Assembly (NCBI RefSeq): GCF_009763805.1
Contig: NZ_CP046804.1
Span: 3,162,001 to 3,226,000 of the forward strand
Reading direction: 5' to 3'
Origin: Vibrio cidicii
Lineage (GTDB): Bacteria > Pseudomonadota > Gammaproteobacteria > Enterobacterales > Vibrionaceae
Length of the DNA stretch: 64,000 nucleotides
The notes under the pieces are model-generated. The model was not told where the DNA came from and searched no databases. It saw only the letters and a program-made list of their open reading frames with translations. The position numbers and the translations under genes were made by a program. This document shows positions 52,713 to 64,000 of the stretch, in pieces; within the stretch, counting starts at the first letter, position 1; each line of letters starts with the position of its first letter.

Positions 52713-53264
52713 TTAGATATTCGCTTTGACTAGTGCGATCACTTGAGCAATTTCGCTCTCAGAAAGCGCACCTTCTTTGACAAACAACACCTTGCCCTGC
52801 CTGTCTTGCACTATGATGGCGGAGCTTTCTTCTTTTAGCGCCCAATTTTTGGCGACCACACCATTTTCATCCAGCACCAGAGAAGACCAAGGAAACTCCA
52901 CTTTGCTGTCTTGGGCGGAGGATTTGACAAACGAGCCTGTTCCCCATATCGCATCATCTTGATTGATGATGGTGGTGGTTTGGTAATGCTCTGCTGGAAA
53001 CTGAGCCGCGGTGATCGCTTGCATCAGAGGGGCGTTCATCTCTTTTGAGCTGCTGCGGCCAGCGATGGCTTGGATTACGCGGACTTTGCCAAGCATCTGC
53101 TGCGATGCCCAAGGTTGGAACGCAGTGCCTTTGCCTTGCAGAACGATTTCGCCATACGCATCAACATTGACTGCAGGCACTGCGCTGCCGAGTGAAAGGT
53201 TGTGGGCCGCCGCGCCGAATGACGCGCTAAGCAGCGCAAGAGTGAGGAGAGTCTTTGGTTTCAT
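52713..53264 (-). CDS. ytfJ: YtfJ family periplasmic protein
   Basis: A 183-residue secreted protein with a Sec signal (LLSASFGAAAH) and a thioredoxin-like fold (VRVIQAIAGRSSSKEMN, AIIVQDRQGKVLFVKEG). The CxxC of true thioredoxins is absent, so it is not an oxidoreductase of that type. E. coli YtfJ is of unknown function. Divergent from ytfK, an arrangement shared with E. coli. Confidence 0.88.
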   Translation of the reverse strand: MKPKTLLTLALLSASFGAAAHNLSLGSAVPAVNVDAYGEIVLQGKGTAFQPWASQQMLGKVRVIQAIAGRSSSKEMNAPLMQAITAAQFPAEHYQTTTIINQDDAIWGTGSFVKSSAQDSKVEFPWSSLVLDENGVVAKNWALKEESSAIIVQDRQGKVLFVKEGALSESEIAQVIALVKANI

Positions 53265-53385
53265 GAGTGTTTTTCCTTATCAAGACAATTTGTCCATTTT
53301 ATCGTGAGCGGCCACAGTATAATACGTCGCAGGGAAAATTTACTGGCTTTAGGTAACATTTTTTTAACACTTTGCCGGGCGTTGG

Positions 53386-53414
53386 TTTATCTCACTATGG
53401 GCTTGCTGTATGAT
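53386..53414 (+). promoter_or_regulatory. Candidate promoter of ytfK
   Basis: TTTATC and TATGAT are separated by 17 bp, with TG directly before the -10, about 110 bp upstream of ytfK. The leader that follows holds two adjacent short hairpins (GGGG/CCCC and CCGTTT/AAACGG) at 53484-53508. Confidence 0.45.
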
Positions 53415-53524
53415 AGCGTCCATTAGTCAACGCTAAAGTGATAAAAACACAGCGGAGGCAGAAGCCCGAAAGAGGCAGATAAAGGGGATTCCCCCGTTTC
53501 TCAAACGGAATTTGAGGATGATGT

Positions 53525-53731
53525 ATGTTGCGCGAGTTTGCTGTTTATCGACCACGCCAAGTGGCTCGATTCGTTAAGACCCAATTTAAAGGGGACTTTT
53601 TCATTCAAGGGATCGGCGAGTTTCATTTCGACCAAGGCAAGGTGCAGTTGCCCGATCTGAGTAATCCGCAAAAATTGGCGGTGTTTCGCGAAGTGAACGC
53701 GGAAATCGTTGCGCTCTCTTTGGTGGCGTAA
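53525..53731 (+). CDS. ytfK: YtfK/DUF1107 family protein
   Basis: A 68-residue protein of the DUF1107 family. E. coli YtfK, of equal length, binds SpoT and promotes (p)ppGpp accumulation under phosphate and fatty acid limitation. The pattern YRPRQVARFVKTQFKG and GEFHFDQGKVQLP is collinear with E. coli YtfK. GAGG lies 8 bases before the ATG. It converges on msrA. Confidence 0.88.
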   Translation: MLREFAVYRPRQVARFVKTQFKGDFFIQGIGEFHFDQGKVQLPDLSNPQKLAVFREVNAEIVALSLVA

Positions 53732-53743
53732 GTTAAGGCAAAA

Positions 53744-53772
53744 ACGCTACCGCAGCGTGGCGACGGTAGCGT
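53744..53772. terminator. Convergent hairpin between ytfK and msrA
   Basis: ACGCTACCG and CGGTAGCGT form a 9-bp stem around an 11-base loop between the convergent genes. Flanking A- and T-runs are short. Confidence 0.55.
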
Positions 53773-53778
53773 ATAAAA

Positions 53779-54412
53779 TCAGGCTTGTGGTGGGAAGCAG
53801 ACCCCAGTACCACCGAGACCGCAGTAACCATCTGGGTTTTTCGCTAAATATTGTTGATGATACGTTTCAGCGAAGTAGTACTCTCCTGCCGGAGCGATTT
53901 CGGTGGTGATTGTGCTACGCTGGCTGTCGCTGAGCGCGCGTTGATACGCTTGTTTCGATGCGGTGGCGATGGCCAGTTGCTCATCGCTGTAGGTGTAAAT
54001 CACCGAGCGGTATTGTGTGCCAAGATCATTGCCTTGTCGCATTCCCTGAGTGGGATCATGGCGTTCCCAAAATTTCTCTAGCAACTGTGACAACGAAATC
54101 TGCTGCGACTCGAACACTACGCGCACCACCTCAGTGTGGCCCGTTTGCCCGCTACACACCTCTTCATAGGTTGGGTTTGGCGTAAAGCCACCGCTGTAAC
54201 CGACCGAAGTCGACACCACGCCATCCAATTGCCAGAAACAGGCGTTCAGCGCCCCAGAAGCAGCCCATACCCAGCAAGATCTCTTGTTGGGTACCGACCA
54301 CAGGTGCGGTGATATCGCTGTGGTTGACGAAATGCTGTGTTTCAACGCGAAGCGGTGTTGTACGACCGGGCAGTGCACTCTCTTGGCTGACCATGATTTG
54401 TTTGTTAAGCAT
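53779..54412 (-). CDS. msrA: Peptide-methionine (S)-S-oxide reductase MsrA, with a one-base insertion
   Basis: Repairs methionine-S-sulfoxide in proteins. The catalytic motif GMGCFWGAE is present near residue 50, with the later GYSGG and resolving Cys near the C-terminus ([12 protein letters not shown]). The frame breaks at 54235-54239 (GTTTC in coding sense); reading GTTC restores [13 protein letters not shown] and a 210-residue protein, normal for MsrA. As written, the catalytic Cys and the rest of the fold lie in different frames. Divergent from tamA, as in E. coli. Confidence 0.92.
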
Positions 54413-54638
54413 GTGATTTCCCTTTGTTCATCTGTGATAAAGCGGCGGACTAAATCCGGATATCGGTTGTTCCTTTTGGGGGCGAATGCTATCTTGCACT
54501 CTCATGACAGACCGGACGAAATGGTGAGCTATTTTACTGCCATTGTCTCCAGTGCATCGGTCTGCGAACTCTTGGAAAGCGCTTGTGGCTCTCCGTCGCC
54601 TGAACGATATCAAGCCCTCGTTTTGTACGTACTAAAGC

Positions 54639-56354
54639 ATGATAAGAAAAGTTATTCCAGCCTTTATCGGCATGATCTTCGCCAGTCAAACCTTTGCGTC
54701 CAGCGAGGTGGATTTGACTTTGGAAGGCGTTAGCGGTGCCTTAAAAGAGAATATTGAAGCTCATTTATCCTCCATTCCTAGCGAGGATTACGCCACTTCC
54801 CTGCGTTTTCAATCTCGGCTTGATAACATTATCAATGAAGCGCTCAAGGCGTTAGGTTACTACCACGCTTCGGTGGAATATCAAATCTCCCCAGACAACG
54901 ATGAGTTGACAGCGATCATCTCGCCCGGCGACGTGATGAAACTGGCTGAGGTGGACGTGCGTTTCACCGGTGAAGCCGCCAGTGATGACCGTTTTGCTGC
55001 GCTTTTAGAAAACTCATCGCTTAAGGTGGGGGCGGCGCTTAATCATGGTGATTACGACGCGCTCAAAGCCTCGATTCGTAATCTTGCTCTGCAACGGGGT
55101 TATTTCAAGGGCGATTTTACTGCGGCGCGTTTGGAAGTGTCGCCCGATCTTAATAAAGCCTTTGTACGTTTGCACTATGACAGCGGCATTCGTTACCAAT
55201 TCGGTGACACGCAAATTGTTGGTAGCCAGATTGAAGAAGCTAAAGTACGCTCCTTGCAGCCGTATAAAAGCGGCGAGCCTTATCTGGTCGCCAAAGTGGG
55301 GGAGTTTAACCAAAATCTTTCAAACACCGACTGGTTCTCGTCGGTACTGGTGGAGCCCGATATCAGCGCGCTTGATGAACGCCGCGATCTGCCGATGAAA
55401 GTCTTTTTGGCGCCTCAGAAAAAAAATCAGTTGGAAACGGGTATCGGTTATGCCACCGACGTGGAGCTGCGCGGCACGCTCAAATGGAAAAAGCCGTGGC
55501 TCAATGAGCAAGGCCACAGCTTCGACAGCAGTTTGTCGCTTTCTAAATCGGAGCAGACTATCACGGCGGGCTACCAGATCCCGCTGGAGGATGTGTTGCA
55601 CGACTACTACCGAGTTCAATACGCGATGAAAAATGTTGACAGTCGCGATACCAAAAGTTTGGAGTCTAACCTCGCGGTTGAGCGCCACTGGCTGTTGGAC
55701 AACCGTTGGCACCGTACCGTGTTTGTCCGTTATTTGATTGAGAACTATGAACAAGGTTTGCAAGATGATGTGGCACAGTTTGTTTTGCCGGGCATCTCTT
55801 TTTCTCGCAGCCGGACTCGCGGCGGCGGTATGCCAATGTGGGGGGATAAACAGAGCATTACTTTAGAGTTCGGGGATGACTCTTTTGTTTCCGAAACACG
55901 CGTATTGCGTTTGCAAGGTCGCACATCCTGGATCCGCAGCTTGGGTGAAAATCACCGTGGCATTGCTCGTTTGGAAGGGGGCGCTAACCTCACCGAGGAG
56001 TTTGAGCGTCTATCACCGTCACTGCGTTTTTTCGCGGGCGGTGACAATAATTTGCGCGGCTACGCTTACGAGTCCATTTCCCCCCGAGACGACAGCAACG
56101 CACTAACTGGGGCAAAGTACATCGCCACCAGTACGCTAGAGTACCAATATCGTCTGTATGGTAACTGGTGGGCGGCAGCTTTTTTCGACTATGGCGACGC
56201 GTTTAACGACGCGCCAGAGTGGAAACGCGGCGCTGGCGTGGGCATTCGTTGGGGCTCGCCAGTCGGGCCGATTCGCTTGGACTTTGCTTGGGGGTTGGAT
56301 GCCACGCCCGGAGATGAGTTTCGTATCCATTTCACTTTGGGGCCTGAGCTATGA
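54639..56354 (+). CDS. tamA: Autotransporter assembly factor TamA
   Basis: Outer-membrane Omp85 protein that, with TamB, inserts some autotransporters and helps move phospholipids. A Sec signal (FIGMIFASQTFAS) is followed by three POTRA domains (about 25-265) and a 16-stranded barrel with the conserved RGY/FAGGDNNLRGYAYES motif on the loop that folds into the barrel. Length 571, normal. Its stop overlaps the tamB start (ATGA). Confidence 0.95.
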   Translation: MIRKVIPAFIGMIFASQTFASSEVDLTLEGVSGALKENIEAHLSSIPSEDYATSLRFQSRLDNIINEALKALGYYHASVEYQISPDNDELTAIISPGDVMKLAEVDVRFTGEAASDDRFAALLENSSLKVGAALNHGDYDALKASIRNLALQRGYFKGDFTAARLEVSPDLNKAFVRLHYDSGIRYQFGDTQIVGSQIEEAKVRSLQPYKSGEPYLVAKVGEFNQNLSNTDWFSSVLVEPDISALDERRDLPMKVFLAPQKKNQLETGIGYATDVELRGTLKWKKPWLNEQGHSFDSSLSLSKSEQTITAGYQIPLEDVLHDYYRVQYAMKNVDSRDTKSLESNLAVERHWLLDNRWHRTVFVRYLIENYEQGLQDDVAQFVLPGISFSRSRTRGGGMPMWGDKQSITLEFGDDSFVSETRVLRLQGRTSWIRSLGENHRGIARLEGGANLTEEFERLSPSLRFFAGGDNNLRGYAYESISPRDDSNALTGAKYIATSTLEYQYRLYGNWWAAAFFDYGDAFNDAPEWKRGAGVGIRWGSPVGPIRLDFAWGLDATPGDEFRIHFTLGPEL

Positions 56355-59300
56355 TCAAACGGATGTTTCGTTGGAGCAAATGGTGCTCTGCCGCGCTCGT
56401 TATGTTGCTTTTGTTGGTGTCACTACTGGTTGGGCTCGCGCTTTTTACCAATCTTGGCCTAAACAGCTTGGTTTCATTGGCAGAAAAAGCCATGCCGCAG
56501 CTCAGTGTGGGCAGCGCCGAAGGGGCACTGTTGCCCAAGTTCACTTTGCGTGAGGTGCGTTTTCAAGACGATGCTCTTCACCTTGAAACGTCGCTCGACG
56601 AACTGGGCTTGGCGATCGATATGGGCTGCTTTTGGCAAGGACGACTCTGCGTTGATGATTTGAGATTACACGGTTTGGCGTTAAGCTTGCCCGAGCTTGC
56701 GCCGTCACAGCAAGAGCCTGAACCAGAGAGCCCGCCGCTGACGATGATTCGCACTCCGCTCCCCATTGCGGTGCGCAATCTTGATCTCAGTGACATCAAG
56801 CTGGATATCCTTGGCAACCAAATCGATTGGCGGGAGTTTCGCTCTGGTCTTGCCATGCGGGGCGATCGTCTGACCATCACGCCAACGCGATTCAATGATG
56901 TCAATGTCACGCTCGCAGAAAGTGAGCCATCCTCAGCCAATCCACCTGTGGCTGAACCTAAACAAGATATCGTGCTTCCCGAGGTGTGGATACCACTCAC
57001 GATTGAACTGCAACGTTTTGATCTCAATCGCTTTACTCTGCATCAAGCCACTCCGGTTGAGATTACGCATCTTGGTCTTGAACTCAAAGCGGCCCAGCAC
57101 CAAGTGCAAGTTTCGCACGCTGGAACTAGAGATGCCGCAAGTGAGCGCTCAGATTTCTGCGCAAACGGAGCTCCGCGGCGATTATCCACTCGAACTCACG
57201 CTCAAAGCACAGCTAAAAGAGAGCGAATTGCAAGGGCAGGTGATCAATCTCTCAGCCAGCCAAAGCGTAGCGAATCTCGCCGTGCAAAGCGATCTTTTAG
57301 GGCCCGTGCAAGCGCAGGTCACCGCTGAGTTACAGCCGCTAAAAGCGCAGTTGCCCTTTAAGGTCGATTTGCGACAGCTCAAAAGCCAATGGCCCCTGAG
57401 CGGCCAAAGTGAATACCAAGTTGAGGTGGCGAGTTTACGCGCGAATGGCTCTTTGGATGGTTATCAACTGGCGCTGCAAACCCACCTTGAAGGGGAAGCG
57501 ATTCCGCCACTGGATGTCGATCTCTCCGGTGAAGGCTCTTTGCAGCATATAAAGTTGGATAAACTGGTTTTGGCGACGTTAGGCGGGCAAGTGAGCGGTC
57601 AGGTTAGGGCCGACTGGCACGATACGGTGAGCTGGCAGGCCGATTTAGCCCTGCAAGACATTCAACCTGGGCAACAGTGGTCACAAGCGCAAGGCAACAT
57701 TAGCGGTAAGCTTTCGACTTCGGGTTCCTTGACCGAACAAGGCGGTTGGCAAGTGGCGTTGCCGCTTTTAGATATTGATGGTGTGCTGCGTGATTATCCG
57801 CTCAATATCGAAGGGGATCTGCACATCGCCGATCGCCAAGGCAATGGCGATCTCAACGTCGACACGGCCGGATTAACCCTGTCGCATGGCCCTAACGGAA
57901 TTACCGCCAAAGGCAAGCTGGATAAACATTGGTTGATGGACGTGCAGGTTCATTTCCCCGACTTGAGCAAAACGTTGCCGGATGTTGCTGGGCGCGTGCA
58001 AGGTGACATTGCGCTGCGTGGCGAATTGCAACAGCCCGATGTGCGTTTGTCACTGCTGGCCGAGGCGCTGAAATGGCAGCAACAAGCGAGTATTGAGCAG
58101 CTTTCACTGCGTGGAACGCTGACGCCGCTGCCGATGGCACAAGCGGATTTGCGCTTGCAGGCACGCGCGCTGCGCTATGAAGAAAAGCAGCTGGATTCGG
58201 TTGATCTCAGCCTCACTGGCAGTGAGCAGCAACATCAGTTGACGCTCGATGTGCTCTCGACACTTTTCTCCACCAGCCTCGCTATCGATGGCCAATTGAG
58301 TCGCGACAAAGAGATGGTCTGGTCTGGGGCGCTGCAACGAATGCAAGCCAGCAGCGAGCAGGGGACTTGGACTCTTGCTAATGCCGCCAAGCTCGCCGCT
58401 AATCTGGATACGCAGCAGTTTGATGTGAGCGCGCACTGCTGGCAGCAACAGCAGTCGAGTGTGTGTCTGACCCATGACATCCGCGTTGGCGAGCAAGGCG
58501 AAGCGGAAATCTCCATAAGCCAGTTCGATTTTGCGCAAATTGGTATGTTCTTGCCCCAAGAGAGCAAACTACGCGGACAATTGGACGCGACGCTTTGGGC
58601 TAATTGGGCGGCGAAACGCGCGCCGCATGTCAAAGTGGCGCTGACGATGCCAGCAGGAGAAACTGGAACAGAGCCTAGACGAAACGCTGACCATAGGTTG
58701 GGACAGCGTGATGCTTAACGCCGAGTTGCAAGACGATGCACTTCGCGCCGATTGGCAGTTCAACATTCGCGACAACGGCGATGTGAGTGGTCAACTGAAG
58801 GTCGACAATGTGCAGGCCAAAGAGCCGCAGTTGGATGGCACCTTAGCGCTTGGGCAATTCAATCTCGATTTTCTCGCCCCATTAATTGGCGAATACAGTT
58901 CTCTGCAAGCGCTGATCTCTTCTCAGTTGGCGATCCGCGGTTCGGCATATCATCCGCAAGTGTTTGGTCAAGTGCTGGTGGATGAGATCCAAGTGCATGG
59001 CGATATCAGCCCGGTGGATGTGCAGCAAGGGCGAGTTGAGGTGCAGCTCAATGGCTATGATGCTGCGCTCAGTGCTGGCATTGTCACACCGGATGGTGAG
59101 CTAAAAGTGGACGGTACGGCCAACTGGCAGGATCTAGCCAACTGGCATAGCAAGTTGCGTGTGTTTGCCGATGAGCTGCAAGTGAACATGCCGCCGATGG
59201 TCCATATTAAACTGGTGCCGGACATGACCATCGAGGCTAAGCCTGGGCTGGCGAAAATCTCTGGGGATCTTGCTCTGCCCTGGGGACGGATTGTGGTCGA

Positions 59301-60105
59301 AGAGTTGCCACCAAGTGCCGTGAGCATCTCCAAAGATCAGGTGCTGGTTAACGCCGAGTTGCAACCGGTGGAAAGTAGCGCGCCGATGCCCATCAATATC
59401 GAAACTGACATCAATATTCGTATCGGGGATGACTTTAAGCTGAGCGCTTTCGGCTTAGAGGGCGGTTTGCAAGGGCGCTTGAATGTGACGCAAAAAGACA
59501 AAGGGCCGTTTATTTTGGGCGAAGTGAACATTGTCAACGGCACCTATCGCTCTTTCGGGCAGGATTTGCAGATCCAAGAAGGCAAGGTGCTGATGAATGG
59601 CCCGGTGGATCAGCCCTATGTAGCAATCAAAGCGATTCGTAACCCGAACAATACCCAAGATGACGTGATTGCGGGCGTGAAAGTGACCGGACCGGCCAGC
59701 GAACCGATCATTACCATTTTCTCTGAGCCTGCGCTTCCCCAGGCTAACGCGCTCTCTTATCTGTTGCGCGGGCAAAATATTGACGCCGAATCGGGTGGGG
59801 GCAATGCCATGACCACCGCGTTGATTGGGTTGAGCTTAGCCAAAAGTGGCAAAGTAGTGGGCGAGATTGGCGCGGCGTTTGGTGTGCAAGATCTGCAACT
59901 GGATACCACAGGTGCGGGCGATGAGTCTCAAGTGACGGTCAGTGGCTACATCATGCCCGGTTTACAAGTGAAGTATGGCGTGGGCATTTTCAAGCCGTTG
60001 GGTGAGTTCACTGTGCGCTACCGTTTGATGAAAGATCTCTACCTCGAAGGGGTGTCAGGAATCGAAAGTGCGGTGGATTTGATCTACCAGTTTGAATTTG
60101 ATTAA
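56351..60105 (+). CDS. tamB: TamB translocation/lipid transport protein, with two one-base insertions
   Basis: A long periplasm-spanning AsmA-like protein anchored by one N-terminal helix (ALVMLLLLVSLLVGLALF) and ending in the DUF490/TamB domain (VSGYIMPGLQVKYGVGIF). Between them is a very long run of beta-strand segments, expected to form the lipid-carrying taco. Two breaks split the frame: at 57110-57114 (GTTTC) and 58659-58663 (GAAAC). Reading GTTC restores HQVQVRTLELEMPQV, and reading GAAC restores MPAGELEQSLDETLT. With both corrected the protein is 1250 residues, a normal TamB length, and works with TamA. Confidence 0.92.
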
Positions 60106-60165
60106 AACGCTCGTGCGTGCTATTTCTCATCCCAAGAGCATGCACCACAGAAGCAGGGAGAGCGT

Positions 60166-60513
60166 ATGCAGCATTTGGTCTTTGTTTATGGAACCCTTCG
60201 CAAAGGGGAAGCAAACCACCACTATCTAGCGCAAAGTCAGTGTTTGGGCAGTTGTCAAAGCGGGCTGGATTATAAATTGTATGATCTGGGGGAATATCCT
60301 GCGGTGAGTGATGGCAACACGGCCATCAGTGGTGAGGTGTACCTGATTGACGAGCATACCTTACAGGCGCTCGATAAGCTGGAAGACGTGCCTGTGGAGT
60401 ATCGTCGAGAAACCATTGAAACACCGTTTGGCACCGCATGGATTTATCTCTATCAAGACAGCAGTAAGCTGGTCAATGAGATCGCATCCGGCGACTGGTG
60501 CCAGCGGGTTTAA
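60166..60513 (+). CDS. ytfP: YtfP family gamma-glutamylcyclotransferase-like protein
   Basis: A 115-residue GGCT-fold protein, unknown substrate. The loop VYGTLRKGEANHHYL at the N-terminus and the family Glu in GEVYLID are present. GGGAGAG precedes the ATG, 60 bp after tamB. The tamA-tamB-ytfP order is the same as in E. coli, so it is likely in the tam operon. Confidence 0.9.
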   Translation: MQHLVFVYGTLRKGEANHHYLAQSQCLGSCQSGLDYKLYDLGEYPAVSDGNTAISGEVYLIDEHTLQALDKLEDVPVEYRRETIETPFGTAWIYLYQDSSKLVNEIASGDWCQRV

Positions 60514-60516
60514 GCG

Positions 60517-60545
60517 AAAAAGAGCCAGACTTGTCTGGCTCTTTT
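60517..60545. terminator. Bidirectional terminator between ytfP and ppa
   Basis: A perfect 13-bp stem, AAAAGAGCCAGAC with its complement, closes a TT loop; both ends are A/T-rich, fitting convergent genes. Confidence 0.88.
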
Positions 60546-60567
60546 GCTCTGGACAACGTGCGCTGGA

Positions 60568-61095
60568 TTACTTTTGCGCGCGTTGGTAAGACTCTAGGAT
60601 CTCTTTGCGAGCCGATTCGACATCTTCCCAGCCATCCACTTTCACCCATTTACCCGTTTCCAGCTCTTTGTAGCGCTCGAAGAAGTGGGTGATTTGCGCT
60701 TTGAGCAGCTCAGGTAGATCGCCAACATCTTGGATGTGGTCATACTCTTTGGACAACTTAGAGTGCGGTACCGCGACCACTTTTGCATCTTCACCCGATT
60801 CGTCGGTCATTTTCAGCACGCCAACTGGGCGGCAACGAATCACAGAACCCGGCATCAGTGGGTAAGGGGTTGGGACGAGCACGTCAACTGGGTCACCGTC
60901 TAACGAGAGCGTGTGGTTTACGTAGCCATAGTTACATGGGTAGAACATAGGCGCCGACATAAAGCGGTCAACAAAAACCGCGCCAGACTCTTTATCGACT
61001 TCGTATTTGATTGGGTCAGCGTTGGCTGGGATCTCAATGACGACATACAGATCATCTGGTAGCGACTTACCCGCAGGTACGTTGTTTAAGCTCAT
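60568..61095 (-). CDS. ppa: Inorganic pyrophosphatase
   Basis: Soluble family I pyrophosphatase, 175 residues, that removes the pyrophosphate made by biosynthesis, including that from sulfate adenylylation. The active-site signature DGDPVDVLV and the metal-binding Asp of [12 protein letters not shown] are intact. AAGGAAAAG precedes the ATG. Stands between convergent ytfP and fbp. Confidence 0.98.
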   Translation of the reverse strand: MSLNNVPAGKSLPDDLYVVIEIPANADPIKYEVDKESGAVFVDRFMSAPMFYPCNYGYVNHTLSLDGDPVDVLVPTPYPLMPGSVIRCRPVGVLKMTDESGEDAKVVAVPHSKLSKEYDHIQDVGDLPELLKAQITHFFERYKELETGKWVKVDGWEDVESARKEILESYQRAQK

Positions 61096-61195
61096 GACTT
61101 TTCCTTTTCTGTTATTTTTGGGCTGAATGGCCCCAATTTAGCCGCAAATCACTCAGGATGTAAACCAGTGAGAAAGGCGTTTTTCATCGCATCTA

Positions 61196-61225
61196 ACAAA
61201 AAAGCGCCTGCGGTTGCAGGCGCTT
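61196..61225 (-). terminator. Intrinsic terminator of fbp
   Basis: AAGCGCCTGC and GCAGGCGCTT pair around GGTT; on the minus strand the stem runs into TTTTTT. It lies 23 bp after the fbp stop. Confidence 0.9.
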
Positions 61226-61247
61226 GGCGAGAAGGTTCTAAGCTTCG

Positions 61248-62583
<1,336 letters not shown>

Positions 62584-63945
62584 ATGCATATTCATATCTT
62601 AGGGATCTGTGGCACTTTTATGGGCGGCGCCGCGATTTTGGCCCGGCAGTTAGGCCATAAGGTGACGGGGTCGGACGCCAACGTTTACCCACCAATGAGT
62701 ACGCTTTTAGAATCTCAAGGTATTGAAATTATAGAGGGTTTTGACCCTTCTCAGTTGAACCCTGCTCCTGATCTTGTGGTGATTGGCAATGCCATGAGCC
62801 GCGGTAATCCGTGTGTTGAGTACGTACTTAACCACAACTTGCGTTATACCTCAGGGCCGCAGTGGTTGCAGGAGTTCTTACTGCACGATCGTTGGGTGTT
62901 GGCGGTATCAGGCACGCATGGCAAGACCACCACTTCAAGCATGCTGGCGTGGATTTTAGACGCATGCGGCTATCAGCCGGGATTTTTGGTCGGTGGTGTG
63001 CTCGGCAACTTCGGTGTCTCGGCGCGTTTGGGAGAAAGCATGTTTTTTGTTGTGGAAGCCGATGAATATGACAGTGCTTTTTTCGACAAGCGTTCTAAGT
63101 TCGTTCACTACCATCCACGCACCTTGATCATGAATAATCTTGAGTTCGATCATGCGGATATCTTTGATGATCTGGAAGCGATTAAGCGACAATTCCACCA
63201 TCTGGTGCGCACGGTTCCGGGCAACGGACGCATTCTTGCTCCAAAGCAAGATGCGGCTTTGGCGGACGTTTTGCGACGTGGCTGCTGGAGCGAGCAGGAG
63301 TTTTCTGGCGCGGATGGCCAGTGGCAAGCGGAAAAGCGAGTCAAAGATGGTTCCCACTTTGCGGTTTTCTTCCAAGGTGAATGCGTGGGCGAAGTGAACT
63401 GGGACTTAGTGGGCGATCACAACGTCGATAATGCGCTGATGGCGATTGCGGCGGCGCGCCATGTCGGAGTGACGCCCGATCTCGCCTGTCAGGCCCTCGG
63501 CCAATTTATCAATACCAAGCGCCGTTTAGAGCTCAAAGGCGAAGTTAACGGGGTGGCTGTGTATGATGATTTCGCGCATCATCCCACCGCGATTGAACTG
63601 ACTCTCGGTGGTTTACGTAATAAGGTGGGCGACAAACCGATCTTTGCGGTTTTGGAGCCGCGCTCTGCAACAATGAAACGTGGGGTGCATAAAGAGACGC
63701 TTGCTGCTTCGTTAGCCCATGCCGATGAGGTGTTTTTATTCCAACCGCCGGGTTTGGATTGGTCGGTCAAGGCCGTGGCGGCACAATGTCACCAGCCTGC
63801 GTTTACCAGTGACAATATGGATGAGTTTGTTGCGCAAATTGCCAGCCGTGCCAAATCTGGGGTGCAAATCTTGGTCATGAGTAACGGCGGTTTTGACGGC
63901 ATTCATGGCAAGTTGCTGGCGGCACTGGACAAGGCGTTTGACTGA
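62584..63945 (+). CDS. mpl: UDP-N-acetylmuramate:L-alanyl-gamma-D-glutamyl-meso-diaminopimelate ligase
   Basis: Murein recycling ligase that joins the salvaged tripeptide to UDP-MurNAc. A Mur-ligase fold of 453 residues: N-terminal HILGICGTFMGG, ATP loop GTHGKTTT (110-117), and the C-terminal domain with DDFAHHPTAIELT and LEPRSATMKRG. I start it at the second ATG (MHIHILG), which matches the family and has AGGA 8 bases upstream; an ATG three codons earlier is too close to that site. Confidence 0.95.
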   Translation: MHIHILGICGTFMGGAAILARQLGHKVTGSDANVYPPMSTLLESQGIEIIEGFDPSQLNPAPDLVVIGNAMSRGNPCVEYVLNHNLRYTSGPQWLQEFLLHDRWVLAVSGTHGKTTTSSMLAWILDACGYQPGFLVGGVLGNFGVSARLGESMFFVVEADEYDSAFFDKRSKFVHYHPRTLIMNNLEFDHADIFDDLEAIKRQFHHLVRTVPGNGRILAPKQDAALADVLRRGCWSEQEFSGADGQWQAEKRVKDGSHFAVFFQGECVGEVNWDLVGDHNVDNALMAIAAARHVGVTPDLACQALGQFINTKRRLELKGEVNGVAVYDDFAHHPTAIELTLGGLRNKVGDKPIFAVLEPRSATMKRGVHKETLAASLAHADEVFLFQPPGLDWSVKAVAAQCHQPAFTSDNMDEFVAQIASRAKSGVQILVMSNGGFDGIHGKLLAALDKAFD

Positions 63946-63959
63946 CTCGGCCCACAACT

Positions 63960-64000
63960 ATGCCAACTGAAATCGTGCCAACTGAAATCATGCCAACTGA
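63960..64000 (+). repeat. 15-bp direct repeats at the right edge, possibly the start of a gene
   Basis: The unit TGCCAACTGAAATC plus one variable base occurs twice in full and once in part before the window ends. If the ATG at 63960 is a start, it reads MPTEIVPTEIMPTE, a repetitive N-terminus. No ribosome site is obvious. In Vibrio and E. coli, ubiX or related genes can follow, but the gene cannot be named from this. Confidence 0.5.

Overview
The window is a stretch of gammaproteobacterial main chromosome, almost certainly from a Vibrio. The support is Crp, ribosomal and EF-Tu proteins close to E. coli, a tusDCB-rpsL-rpsG-fusA-tuf-bfd-bfr-S10-spc-alpha superoperon, and family-restricted proteins such as the DUF2607/DUF2796 zinc operon and a TIGR03899-type protein. 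I cannot name the species. No tRNA, rRNA, insertion sequence, prophage or CRISPR array is visible.

Layout. 1-2 kb: the 3' two thirds of astD and a DUF1338 gene. 2-7.7 kb (minus strand): yheS, a TIGR02444-type gene, yheT, yheU, prkB and crp. 7.8-11.1 kb: kefG-kefB-yheV and slyD. 11.2-14.4 kb: iaaA, slyX, a WD40 lipoprotein and fkpA. 14.5-36.1 kb: a yheO-type regulator, tusDCB, then the str, S10, spc and alpha ribosomal operons with tuf, bfd, bfr, secY and rpoA. 36.1-41.8 kb: a 7-bp tandem repeat, fklB, an OapA-domain protein, a DMT exporter, elaA, a Crp-like regulator and cpdB. 42-47.7 kb: a sulfate assimilation operon, cobA-cysD-cysN-SLC13 permease-cysC. 47.7-53.3 kb: a TIGR03899-type gene, a tiny membrane ORF, and a probable Zur-controlled zinc operon (DUF2607, zrgA-like DUF2796, ABC ATPase, FtsX-type permease, DUF3299), then ytfJ. 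53.5-64 kb: ytfK, msrA, tamA-tamB-ytfP, ppa, fbp and mpl, and at the edge possibly the start of another gene.

The most striking result concerns the sequence itself. Twelve genes (kefB, fkpA, tusD, fusA, rplB, rplO, elaA, cpdB, the zinc-operon permease, zrgA, msrA and tamB, the last one twice) are each broken by a single-base insertion. All 13 breaks are the same change: an expected GAAC reads GAAAC (GTTC reads GTTTC on the other strand). Removing one base at each site restores a full-length family member, and every restored gene length is a multiple of three. Because fusA, rplB and rplO are essential, and the motif appears in both orientations relative to the genes, I read this as a motif-specific sequencing, assembly or editing artefact. 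I therefore annotate these loci as intact genes with a flagged indel.

Regulation visible in the sequence includes: a Fur box before bfd-bfr; a Zur-like palindrome before the zinc operon and an intrinsic terminator inside it; a CRP-like site and promoter before crp; a consensus promoter before rpsL; leader structures before rpsJ and rpsM; and intrinsic terminators that split the ribosomal superoperon at rpsG|fusA, rpsQ|rplN and rpmJ|rpsM.
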